A stretch of 64,000 nt of DNA. It comes from Hymenobacter siberiensis (GTDB lineage Bacteria; Bacteroidota; Bacteroidia; Cytophagales; Hymenobacteraceae). The notes beneath the pieces were generated by a model. The model was not told where the DNA came from, ran no database searches, and was given only the letters and a program-made list of their open reading frames with translations. The translations under genes were made by a program, and so were the position numbers. The stretch lies in assembly GCF_018967865.2 (NCBI RefSeq), contig NZ_JAHLZY020000001.1:1984001-2048000 (forward strand), in the 5' to 3' direction. Below, one piece after another: positions 1 to 8,078 of this stretch. Every line of letters starts with the position of its first letter. Position 1 is the first letter of the stretch.

Positions 1-1616
1 GCACCGCGCAGCTGCTCCTTGGGCGCGGTCAGCAAGTCTGTATCCAGCACCACAAAATCGGCCAGCATGCCGGGCTTGATTTGCCCTTTGCGCTTCTCCT
101 CGAAGCCGGCGTGGGCGGCCCAGGTGGTCATGCCGCGCAACGCCTGCTCGCGCGAAATGGCGTTTTCCATCTGGAAGCCGTCTTTGGGGAAGTTCTTGGC
201 ATCCTGCCGGGCCACGGCCGAGTGAAAGCCAAACAGCGGGTTGATGTCCTCCACCGGGAAATCGGAGCCCAGGGCCAGCTGGCCGTACTGCTTCAGCAAT
301 TCGGCGTAGGCGTAGGCCGTTTTCAGGCGCTCGGCTCCGAGGCGCTCGCCGGCCCAGTACATATCGGACGTGGCGTGGGTGGGCTGCACCGAGGGCACGA
401 TGCCGAACTGCCCGAACTTGGGCATGTCGGCCGGCGTGATGACCTGGGCGTGTTCAATGCGCCAGCGGCGGTCCTTTTGCCCCTTCAGCGCCTCGCCGTA
501 GATGTTGAGGATGATGCGGTTGGCCGAGTCGCCGATGGCGTGGGTGTTCATCTGAAATTTCGATGCCGCCAATTCTTTGGCCAGGTCGCGGAACTGCTTT
601 TCGGTAGAAAGCAGGAAGCCGGTTTCCTTGGGCTTGTCGGCATACGGCTTCACCAGGCAGGCCCCACGCGAGCCCAGCGCGCCATCGGCATACACCTTGA
701 AGGAATTGATGGTGAGCTGGTCGGTGAAAACCGGGCCGTTTTTAAGGTAGTAGGCCCGGTTTTCGGGCGTGGGGGCCAGCATGGCGTAGAGGCGCAGCTT
801 CAGCTTCTTTTGCTGCTGGAGGGCGGCCATCTGGTCGATGTCCGCTTTGTCGAGGCCGGCATCGGCGAGGCTGGTGAGGCCCACGGCCAGGCAGTTTTGC
901 TGGGCCTGCAGCAGCAGCTGGGCGGCTTCGGCCGGGGCCGGGTCGGCGATTTTACTGCTCACCAGGCGCGTGGCATTGTCCACGAGCAGGCCGGTGAGGC
1001 GGCCCTGCGCGTCGCGCGTAATGGTGCCGCCGCTGATGGGCGTGCGGGCCGTGACGCCGGCCAAATCCAGGGCCTTCTGGTTCACGAGGGCGGCGTGGCC
1101 GTCTACACGGGTGATGAGCACGGGCACGTCGGGAAACAGCCGGTCAAGCGTGTCTTTGGTGGGGAACTGCTTGCTCGGCCAGTCGTTCTGGTCCCAGCCG
1201 CGGCCCGTGAGCCAGGCGGCCTGCGGGTATTTCTTCCGGTTCTCCTGCAGCTTCTCAATCACCGCTTTCCACGAGTTGGTGCCCACCAAATCGGCGCTCG
1301 GCAGGGCCAGCGCGTAGCGGTAGAAGTGGCAGTGCGCGTCGTAAAAGCCGGGGTAGATGAACTTGCCGCCCGCGTCTACTTCTTGCGCCGCCTGGTACTT
1401 CGCCTTGAGCTCGGCCGCCGAACCCACGGCCACGAATTTGCCATTCTTCACCGCAAAGGCTTCGGCTTTGGCGAAGGTCGAATCGACGGTGTAAACCGTG
1501 GCGTTGGTGACCAGCAAATCAACGGCTTCGCGGGGCGACTGGCAGCCGCTGAGCAGCGCGAGCAGCAGCAGGGGGGCGAAGAAATGGCGGAGCGAAGAAT
1601 GGTTGGAACGAGACAT
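1..1616 (-). CDS. Amidohydrolase family protein (YtcJ-like), lipoprotein, C-terminus cut by window edge
   Basis: The minus-strand reading frame is open from an ATG at 1616-1614 to the window edge, about 538 codons, so the stop codon lies outside. The N-terminus is a lipoprotein signal (LLLLALLSGCQ), giving an exported, lipid-anchored protein. Family features are AHCHFYRYA (metal-binding HxH type, near residue 95), TRVDGHAALVNQKAL, ADGALGSRGA, NTHAIGDSANR and a late SDFPVEDINP followed by GMLADFVVLD. These match YtcJ-like metal-dependent amidohydrolases of the amidohydrolase_3 family, which cleave amide bonds. The substrate cannot be told. An opposite-strand open frame at 81-1619 is a shadow. 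A nested palindrome follows upstream of the start. Confidence 0.88.
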   Translation of the reverse strand, partial: MSRSNHSSLRHFFAPLLLLALLSGCQSPREAVDLLVTNATVYTVDSTFAKAEAFAVKNGKFVAVGSAAELKAKYQAAQEVDAGGKFIYPGFYDAHCHFYRYALALPSADLVGTNSWKAVIEKLQENRKKYPQAAWLTGRGWDQNDWPSKQFPTKDTLDRLFPDVPVLITRVDGHAALVNQKALDLAGVTARTPISGGTITRDAQGRLTGLLVDNATRLVSSKIADPAPAEAAQLLLQAQQNCLAVGLTSLADAGLDKADIDQMAALQQQKKLKLRLYAMLAPTPENRAYYLKNGPVFTDQLTINSFKVYADGALGSRGACLVKPYADKPKETGFLLSTEKQFRDLAKELAASKFQMNTHAIGDSANRIILNIYGEALKGQKDRRWRIEHAQVITPADMPKFGQFGIVPSVQPTHATSDMYWAGERLGAERLKTAYAYAELLKQYGQLALGSDFPVEDINPLFGFHSAVARQDAKNFPKDGFQMENAISREQALRGMTTWAAHAGFEEKRKGQIKPGMLADFVVLDTDLLTAPKEQLRG

Positions 1617-1642
1617 TAATGAGTGAAGTGGGATGAAAAGAA

Positions 1643-1884
1643 AACGTCATGCTGAGCTTGTCGAAGCATCTCGCGTGCAATAGTAGTCAATTCGTTTGGG
1701 CGATTGAATTACTGCCTGATGTTACGCAGCCGGGTCGTTCTACTGTTCGCCTCACCCCCTGGCCCCCTCTCCTTTTCGGAGAGGGGGCCAGGGGGTGAGG
1801 CGAACGTGAGGCGCGAGGCTTGCTGCGTAACATCAGTTACTACTACTACATGCGAGCGGCTTCGGCAGCGCTCAACATGACGTT
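1643..1884. repeat. Nested palindromic element, three inverted-repeat layers
   Basis: The outer arms (1643-1688 and 1840-1884) carry the AACGTCATGCTGAGC family and are imperfect. Inside them lies CTGATGTTACGCAGC (from 1717) paired with GCTGCGTAACATCAG (1822-1836). Inside that is a perfect 28-bp inverted repeat at 1745-1772 and 1778-1805 (GTTCGCCTCACCCCCTGG family) with a 5-base loop. Each layer belongs to a family seen elsewhere in the window, so this looks like insertion of one palindrome into the loop of another. Confidence 0.85.
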
Positions 1885-1907
1885 CTTTTTGTTGTGGACT
1901 TTCAGGA

Positions 1908-2357
1908 TTATTCCACCACCACCTGCGTGCCCAGCTCAAAATGGAGGTGCGGGTTGAAGCGAACCGGGAATGGCTGGGCCTCATGGGCCTTGCCCTGCAG
2001 GAGCACGCGGCTGCGGCCGTATTCCATGCCATTGTTATCCAGCAGGCGCACCCGCACGGTATCACGGAAGGCCCGCTCGAAAATGACGTAGAGCGACAGC
2101 TGCGGCCGGCCGGCGCGCACGCTATCGTCGCCCGCCACAAACGACTTGCCCAGCCGCAGGCCCCGCGCCCGTAAGGTCGGGCTGAGGTTGGTTTGGGCCG
2201 TTTCGCGCCGGGCACCGGTGGCCAGCCCATCGGCCAGCGCCGTGGCCGATGGGCTGGCCGTCTCACTGGGTTTGCGCAATGTTTCTGTGGCCTCGTGCTT
2301 CGTCCGGTCGCAGCCCACAAGGCCGAGCGCCAGCATAAAAATTGCCCCGCCCCGCAT
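1908..2357 (-). CDS. Hypothetical lipoprotein
   Basis: A 149-residue protein of unknown function. ATG at 2357 is chosen because it starts directly at a lipoprotein signal (MRGGAIFMLALGLVGCD), with the lipidated Cys near residue 15; an upstream start would add eight residues and weaken the signal. The remainder is soluble, with a Ser/Thr/Ala-rich linker and then a beta-rich region ending FNPHLHFELGTQVVVE. It lies downstream of the AMP nucleosidase gene on the same strand, about 80 bp away, and may be co-transcribed. No catalytic motif was seen. Confidence 0.65.
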   Translation of the reverse strand: MRGGAIFMLALGLVGCDRTKHEATETLRKPSETASPSATALADGLATGARRETAQTNLSPTLRARGLRLGKSFVAGDDSVRAGRPQLSLYVIFERAFRDTVRVRLLDNNGMEYGRSRVLLQGKAHEAQPFPVRFNPHLHFELGTQVVVE

Positions 2358-2400
2358 CCGAAAATCAGTAAAGCTCCACATACGAAAGGGTCAGTTTGAA

Positions 2401-2436
2401 TCTGCGAAATCCGTTAAATCCGTTAAAATCTGCGGT
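2401..2436. repeat. ATCCGTTAA-type short repeat
   Basis: AAATCCGTTAAATCCGTTAA holds two tandem copies of ATCCGTTAA just beyond the AMP nucleosidase stop codon. Related AATCCGTG/AATCCGGG repeats lie at 11961-12000, 26277-26316 and 26520-26553, always next to a gene end, so this is one of the dispersed repeat families. Confidence 0.6.
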
Positions 2437-2438
2437 CT

Positions 2439-3209
2439 TTAGTCGAAGCGCATGTGCTTCACCGACTCGCCCGAAAACTGCAGCTCCTGCAGCGACTCGA
2501 TGCCGATTTGCAGGTGGCGCTTCACGAAATCGGTGGTCACTTTCGAATCCGACTCCGAGGTTTTCACGCCCTCGGGCGTCATCGGGTTGTCGCTCACCAG
2601 CAGCAGGGCGCCGTGCGGGATGTCGTTCATGAAGCCGCACACGAAAATGGTGGCCGTTTCCATGTCCACGGCCAGGGCGCGCACGCGGCGCAGGTAGTCC
2701 TTGAACTCGGTATCGTGCTCCCACACGCGGCGGTTGGTGGTATATACCGTGCCGGTGTAGTAGTCCATCTCGTGCTTCTTAATCATCGACGACACGGCGC
2801 GCTGCAGGCGGAACGAGGGCAGGGCCGGAATTTCCTTGGGCAGGTAATCATCCGAAGTTCCTTCGCCGCGAATGGCCGCGATGGGCAGCACCAAATCGCC
2901 GAGCTTGGTCTTTTTCAGGCCGCCGCACTTGCCCAGAAACAGGGCTGCCTTGGGCTTGATGGCCGACAGCAAATCCATAACCGTGGCCGCCATGGGCGAG
3001 CCCATGCCGAAGTTGATGATGGTGATGCCGTTAGCCGTGGCCGACTGCATGGGCTTGTCCAACCCGTTCACCTTCACGTCGAACTGCTCGGCAAACATGT
3101 ACACGTAGTTGCTGAAATTGGTCAGCAGAATGTACTGCCCAAAATCATCGAGGGCTACGCCCGTGTAGCGTGGCAACCAGTTATTTACAATCTCTTCTTT
3201 GGTCTTCAT
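2439..3209 (-). CDS. amn: AMP nucleosidase
   Basis: A 256-residue cytoplasmic nucleoside phosphorylase-fold protein that would hydrolyse AMP to adenine and ribose 5-phosphate. It matches the short Bacteroidota AMP nucleosidase form, which lacks the long N-terminal domain of the E. coli enzyme. Visible signatures are FGMGSPMAATVMDLL, FLGKCGGLKKTKLGDLVLP, AVDMETATIFVCGF (the ME motif that contacts ribose in this superfamily) and LLVSDNPMTPEGVKTSESD, which holds the catalytic-type Asp. ATG at 3209 is preferred over a TTG two codons upstream. The gene is transcribed away from the divergent HsdR_N-like gene across a palindromic spacer. Confidence 0.88.
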   Translation of the reverse strand: MKTKEEIVNNWLPRYTGVALDDFGQYILLTNFSNYVYMFAEQFDVKVNGLDKPMQSATANGITIINFGMGSPMAATVMDLLSAIKPKAALFLGKCGGLKKTKLGDLVLPIAAIRGEGTSDDYLPKEIPALPSFRLQRAVSSMIKKHEMDYYTGTVYTTNRRVWEHDTEFKDYLRRVRALAVDMETATIFVCGFMNDIPHGALLLVSDNPMTPEGVKTSESDSKVTTDFVKRHLQIGIESLQELQFSGESVKHMRFD

Positions 3210-3211
3210 AA

Positions 3212-3361
3212 GCAAGTGCTTGGTTATTGGTGCTTAGTGCTTGGCTGTTTTGTACAGTAGACCTCCGTCCGCCGGTGCTTGGCTGGTGAGAATCCCGGCT
3301 TTTGAAACCCATTGGCACGAGGCGAAGAACACCAAGCACCAGGCACAAAGTACCAAGTACT
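3212..3361. repeat. Palindromic spacer, CTTGGTGCTT family
   Basis: AAGTGCTTGGTTATTGG followed by TGCTTAGTGCTTGG (3214-3244) is inverted, imperfectly, as CCAAGCACCAGGCACAAAG and TACCAAGTACT (3333-3361). The element fills the gap between two divergent genes and touches the amn start. Confidence 0.65.
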
Positions 3362-3374
3362 ATTTTTGGAGGTG

Positions 3375-3836
3375 ATGCAAGCCTTGGACCTGCCGCCTTT
3401 CGAAGCCAAACTTACGCAATCGGCCACAAATCAGCCGCTCATCTGGGATGGGCTGCGGCGTAAGCACGTCGTGCTCACCCCCGAAGAGTGGGTGCGTCAG
3501 CACGTTGTTCATTATTTGATAAGCCACCTGGGCTACCCGCGCGGCCTGCTGGCCCTGGAGCGCGGCCTGCGCTATAACCAGCGCCGGAAGCGCACCGACC
3601 TGCTGGCCCTCGGCCCCACCGGCCAGCCGCTGCTGCTGGTGGAGTGCAAAGCGCCCTCCGTGGCCATCGACGCGGCCGTGGCCCGCCAAGCTACCACCTA
3701 CAACCAAACCATCGGTGCGCCGCTGCTGCTGCTCACCAACGGCCTGGTGCACTACTGCTGGCGGGTCGATTTCGCGACGCGAACCAATGAGCGGCTGGAG
3801 GAGATTCCGGCGTTTTCGGTTGCAGTGGGGCTGTAG
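3375..3836 (+). CDS. Type I restriction enzyme R N-terminal-like (HsdR_N_2) protein
   Basis: A 153-residue stand-alone protein resembling the HSDR_N_2 domain (PF13588), a PD-(D/E)XK nuclease-like fold. The motif set is KHVVLTPEEWVRQHVVHYL, then RKRTDLLALGPTGQPLLLVECKA (Asp ... ExK, the catalytic triplet), then QATTYNQTIGAPLLLLTNG. ATG 3375 is chosen because it follows GGAGGTG, a rare Shine-Dalgarno-like sequence here, and because homologous sequence begins there. No restriction or methylation genes are nearby. Bacteroidota genomes commonly carry such solo domains, whose role is unknown. Confidence 0.8.
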   Translation: MQALDLPPFEAKLTQSATNQPLIWDGLRRKHVVLTPEEWVRQHVVHYLISHLGYPRGLLALERGLRYNQRRKRTDLLALGPTGQPLLLVECKAPSVAIDAAVARQATTYNQTIGAPLLLLTNGLVHYCWRVDFATRTNERLEEIPAFSVAVGL

Positions 3837-4741
3837 GTTCCCCGCTGCGCTGCGCGCCGGTTGCTTCCCCGGGGAATTCGTGAGCCGGTTTGGCCAAATC
3901 CGGCTGCACCCCTGGTTCCAGGCGTAGTGCGCCAGCCGGAAGCAGTATGCCGGCCGCTTCCGGCCGCATTCAAAAACGCGGAGGTTAGCTATGTGGAGCA
4001 ATACGGGACATTTTTTTAGTGGCAGAAGCGCGGCGGTATTATTAATATATAAAATATAATATATTTAAATCAATACTGGATAGCGTCCTAACATGCCTGC
4101 AGTGGCCTGTTGGAGGAAAGCTGAGCATTAGGAGGATTTTTTCCACCTGAAAATAGCATTCTTATGCCACCTTAACTACACGTTTTCCCGAATTGAATCC
4201 ATCATCAGGGACGAATAGCATACTTTTCATTCCCTGATGAGGCCGGAACCTCCCGGCCCCCAAAGCGGTAGCTTATTGCTTGCTGCATCCCGAAAACACC
4301 GCCGCGTAGCGCCCGCCAGCGGGGATGCTGAGCCAGCGTTGCACCCCCGCTGGCAGCCCCTTAAGCATCGAAAGCCGCTCTCCCGGCTCTGCTTGGTAAC
4401 TGGGGCTTCTGTTTCTGGTTGCTCGTTGCTGGTTTAACGCGATTGAGCCGGGTTGCCGGCCGAAAACCAACCAGCAACCCGCTTAAACCAGTAGAAACTT
4501 CTGGTTCAAAAGTTACTGGCGTAACAGTAGTTGGTAACCAATCCCCATTCCAGCTGGTGCTGCCCTGGTAGCGCCCCACGCGCTTGCGCCTGGCGGCCCC
4601 GCCGCCAGCCTGGCCGTGTATTGCGCCCAGGCAAGGGCGCACCCCCCCTGACTCCGCATTTTAGAATGGTGTTGTGGCTACCGGCACCGCAACGGCTGCC
4701 GGGCACTTGCTCTATTCATCCACTATTTTTTGTCAGCTGCC
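3837..4741. other. Gene-poor region with AT-rich block and a weak inverted repeat
   Basis: No convincing coding sequence in 905 bp. An AT block near 4038-4074 (repeated TATAAAATATAATATATTT-like sequence) contrasts with the GC-rich surroundings. GTTGCTGGTT (4425-4434) pairs with AACCAGCAAC (4469-4478), a small inverted repeat. The short open frames here overlap each other on both strands and have no recognisable content. This may be a degraded gene or the promoter region of the downstream secreted protein. Confidence 0.6.
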
Positions 4742-6529
4742 ATGAAAAACCATGAATCAATTATCTCATGTGCCGGTGCCCCGGATAAGCCTCGGGGCGG
4801 TGTCGTATTGCCTTGCCGGCACGAGCCAGCGAACCATGCACAAAGCCTGAAGACCACGGCCGGTTGGCAATGGCTTGTGCTGGCGGTGATGGCCGCCGTT
4901 TTCTCTTTTTCAACGGTGAGCTTTGGTCATGCCGCGCCCTTGGATATGGTGGCTGGCGCTGGCACAGGCGTCAGTGCCAGCCATTGCCCTTCGCCCCCGG
5001 TGCTTTCGAGCGCCAACGTTAAGGTGACGCAACCTACCTGCACCAATTCAACCGGTTATATACAAGTGCTCAATGCGCCGTTCAACAGCGTGGCCCAACT
5101 TACGCCGAACGCGCCCAAGCCTTCCGGGGGCAACCCCTATCTGTTCTCCTACCTGGTGCCCGGTACCTACCGCCTCACCCTGACGGTGAACGGCTGCACC
5201 TCGGCCCCGCGCACCATCGTCATCAATCCGGCTCCTGCACCGGTGCTCACGCTGGCCAATGTTAGGGTAACGCAACCTGCCTGCACCACCACTACCGGCT
5301 ATATTCAGGTGCTGAATCCGCCGGCGGGCGCCACGGACCAGCTCACGCCGAATGCGCCCAGACCGTCCGGGGGCAACGCTTTTCTGTTCTCGTTCCTGCC
5401 GCCGGGCACCTACAGCCTCACGCTGACGGCGGCGAACGGCTGCACCTCCGCTCCGCTGTCGATAGTCATCAATCCGGCCGCGCAGGTCGTCACCAGCTTC
5501 ACCTTAGTCAATGCCGATACCGATACCGATACCGACACCGACCCGCAGCCCCTGACCGACCGGATGGTGCTCAACCTGCCCACGCAGAACCTGAACGTCC
5601 GGGCCAATACCAGCCCGGCCAACGTTGGCAGTGTCGTATTTAGCCTTAATGGGCCCACCAGCCAGAACCAGACCGAGCTGGTAGCCCCGTACGCGCTGTT
5701 CGGCGACGACGGTGCGGGCGACTACTTCGGCCGGACCCTGACCCTGGGGCGTTACGTGTCCTTGTTGGCCCAGCCGTACTCCACCACCGGCTGCGCGGGT
5801 ACCCCGTTGGAAATCACCTTCACCGTAGTCAATGAGCCAGTTACGGCAGGCAATATCGCCTACACCCTGGTCAATGCAAATACCGGCCTCGATATTCAGG
5901 CGCTTGTGAACGGGGCCACGCTCAACTTGTCCACGCTGCTCACGCGCAACCTGAACATCCGGGCCAACACAAATCCTGCTACGGTGGGCCGGGTCGAATT
6001 TGCCCTCTGCGGCGCCCAGACCTGGAGCCAGACCGAAATGGTGCCTCCATACGCACTGTTCGGCGACAATGGTGCGGGCAACTATTTCGCCTGGACTCCC
6101 ACGGCCGGCGGCTATACCCTGACCGCGACATCCTACACGGCCGGCGGCATCGCGGGCACCCCGCGCTCCATCGCCTTCAGCGTGACCGATGGCGTGGCCC
6201 GCACCACCCTGGCTTCTGCGGCTGCCAGTCTGGCCACCGCTGCCCGCAAAGCAGCGGTCGGAACGGAGTTTACGGCGCTGGTGAAGGCGTATCCAAACCC
6301 CTCCGACGGGCAGGTAAGCCTGCTATTGCCGGAGGCTTTGCAGGGCGAGGTTTCCTACACGCTGGTATCGGCGCTCGGGGCAAAAGTGAGCAGTGGCACC
6401 CTTCAGGCCGCCAACGGGACCACGGCCCTGCGGCTCGATTTCTCCCGGTAAATGCAGGCCAGCGGCGTTTACATGCTGCACCTAACCAGCGGGCACACCC
6501 AGGCCCACCTCAAATTGCTGCGCCGGTAG
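4742..6529 (+). pseudogene. Secreted repeat protein with T9SS sorting domain interrupted by an in-frame TAA
   Basis: The open frame 4742-6451 encodes 569 residues: a long N-region, a signal-like hydrophobic segment (WLVLAVMAAVFSFSTVSF), two near-identical repeats of about 80 residues (NVKVTQPTCTNSTGYIQVLN / NVRVTQPACTTTTGYIQVLN, SprB-like), a DTDTDTDTD run coded by a GATACC microsatellite (about 5515-5541), and two further repeats of about 125 residues (NLNVRANT / NLNIRANT). A type A sorting domain starts at YPNPSDGQVSLLLP. It is stopped by TAA at 6449-6451, yet the same frame continues MQASGVYMLHLTSGH ... LKLLRR to TAG at 6527-6529, exactly the missing end of the domain. The TAA may have arisen from CAA (Gln). 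A shortened functional protein is possible. Confidence 0.8.
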
Positions 6530-6620
6530 CGGTAGTATCTGACACGGGAATTACCTGCGCAACGCCGGCAACTACATCGAGAGCTGTTCAGCAAGTTGCT
6601 TTCTGAATAGCTTTATTGCA

Positions 6621-6656
6621 AAAAGCCCGGTCGCAACTGCATGCGGCCGGGCTTTT
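6621..6656 (+). terminator. Rho-independent terminator after the T9SS protein
   Basis: AAAAGCCCGG (6621-6630) pairs with CCGGGCTTTT (6647-6656). It lies about 90 bp past the restored stop codon and before the insertion sequence. Confidence 0.75.
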
Positions 6657-6699
6657 CAAGCTAAAAACGAGGGCTGAAAGCCCTGGTTTTGGGGTTTGA

Positions 6700-7901
6700 T
6701 ACTCTACCCTACTATTTTTCAGGTACAAAAACGGGGCAGCCCGACCTTTGGGGTTACGACACCACCAAAAACCCGTTCTGCCCCGTGAAGCAACACTTCG
6801 CCGCTAAAATTACGACGCTTTTGCAGCAGGCCCCGTTTGTGGGCCACTTGTCCCGCCAAAAGTTTGTGGGCCAGTTTATTCTTGGCCTGATAAAGAGCCG
6901 CAACGTGCAATTCGGCGAGGTGGCCCAGCACCTCAATGACGCGGCCAAGCCCGCCTCGAACGAAACGCGCATTCAGGACTTTTTCCGCGAAGTAGACCTC
7001 AATTACGTACTGGTGGCCAGGATTTTACTGAGTTTGTTGCCTGCGCAGGGCAAGCTGCGCTTATGCCTCGACCGCACGGAGTGGGACTTCGGCCAGTGCC
7101 AAGTGAACATCCTGCTCGTCACCGTCGGCACGGGCGAGGTCCACGTGCCCCTTTATTGGCACCTGCTCGACAACCGCAGCGGCAACTCCAACGCCGCCGA
7201 CCGCATCGCGGTGCTCGAAAAGTGCCTGGCCTTGCTGGGCAAAGACCGCATCGGCCTGGTCGTGGGCGACCGGGAATTTGTCGGCCATGCGTGGTTCAAG
7301 TGGCTCAAAGACAATGGGCTTAATTTTGTCATGCGCCTGCCCAAGCACCACTGCCTGACCCACGCCGACGGCCGGCGGCAGGCCGTGGCCGACCTGGGCC
7401 TGGTGCCGGGGCAGGTGCGCCGCTTCGCCCACGTGCAGGTCGACGGAGTCTGGGGGCAGGTCTGGGTCAAGGCCGTGGCGGCGGACGCGTTTGTCTTCCT
7501 GTTTGCCACGGCCGGTCTGAACCACCTCGAGCAACTCTATGCCAAGCGCTGGACGATTGAGCAATGCTTTCAAAATCTGAAAGGGCGGGGCTTTAACCTG
7601 GAAGCCACCCACTTGCGCTGTTTCCAAAAGCTGCGCAAGCTCGTGGCCCTGGTCAGCCTGGCCTACGCGTTTTGTCTGGGCGTGGGCGCGGCCGCCCACG
7701 GCGGCCGCCAGCCCATTGCCCGCAAAAACCACGGCTACCGGGCCGCCAGCCTGAGCCGCCACGGCCTCAATCTGCTCCGCCAACTCGCCCGCCCGCTGAC
7801 CCTGCCCGAGGACCCATTGGCCCGCTTGGTTGAAACGCTACTGAACTGGATTACGAGGCAACTTGCTAAAAATCAATTACTAAAAATAGTAGGGTAGAGT
7901 A
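6700..7901 (+). mobile_element. IS4-type insertion sequence, complete, 1202 bp
   Basis: Perfect 20-bp terminal inverted repeats: TACTCTACCCTACTATTTTT at 6700-6719 and its exact reverse complement at 7882-7901. One transposase gene fills the interior. I see no target-site duplication: GGGGTTTGA on the left and GCTTTTTCA on the right do not match, so the copy may be old or flanked by a rearrangement. Confidence 0.92.
6785..7897 (+). CDS. IS4 family transposase
   Basis: A DDE transposase of about 370 residues. The first acidic residue is in LCLDRTEWDFG, the second in IGLVVGDREFVG, and the glutamate in YAKRWTIEQCFQNLKGRG, which fits the IS4 Y-(2)-R-(3)-E-(6)-K signature. The frame is open upstream to 6689, but that lies outside the left terminal repeat, so the start must be inside the element. 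GTG at 6785 (VKQHFAAKITTLL) is the most likely start, since sequence upstream of it reads through the repeat. The stop at 7895-7897 lies inside the right repeat. The gene looks intact. Confidence 0.88.
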   Translation: MKQHFAAKITTLLQQAPFVGHLSRQKFVGQFILGLIKSRNVQFGEVAQHLNDAAKPASNETRIQDFFREVDLNYVLVARILLSLLPAQGKLRLCLDRTEWDFGQCQVNILLVTVGTGEVHVPLYWHLLDNRSGNSNAADRIAVLEKCLALLGKDRIGLVVGDREFVGHAWFKWLKDNGLNFVMRLPKHHCLTHADGRRQAVADLGLVPGQVRRFAHVQVDGVWGQVWVKAVAADAFVFLFATAGLNHLEQLYAKRWTIEQCFQNLKGRGFNLEATHLRCFQKLRKLVALVSLAYAFCLGVGAAAHGGRQPIARKNHGYRAASLSRHGLNLLRQLARPLTLPEDPLARLVETLLNWITRQLAKNQLLKIVG

Positions 7902-8078
7902 GCTTTTTCATAGGACCAAAAAATTGCGTGAAACAAATTGCCCGCGCTGGCTAGAGCACGGCCAATTGGGGTGGCTTTAATGAGGAAAAGCAATTCCGGG
8001 TTCTGATAAAGCGCAAATAGGTAGCCTGAAATCCTCCGAACAAGCATTTGCGCTCGTCGTTGTAATCCCGCTAAGCCA

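Noticed and set aside
81..1619. Long plus-strand open frame of 512 codons
   Set aside because: Its composition is Gly/Val/Arg-rich without any domain, and the minus strand encodes a clear amidohydrolase with a lipoprotein signal over the same stretch.
2454..3260. Plus-strand open frame over amn
   Set aside because: Antisense shadow of AMP nucleosidase, His/Gly/Arg-rich and without recognisable motifs.
5512..5545. GATACC microsatellite as a phase-variation tract
   Set aside because: The unit is six bases (two codons), so changes in copy number would keep the frame and only alter the DT repeat length.
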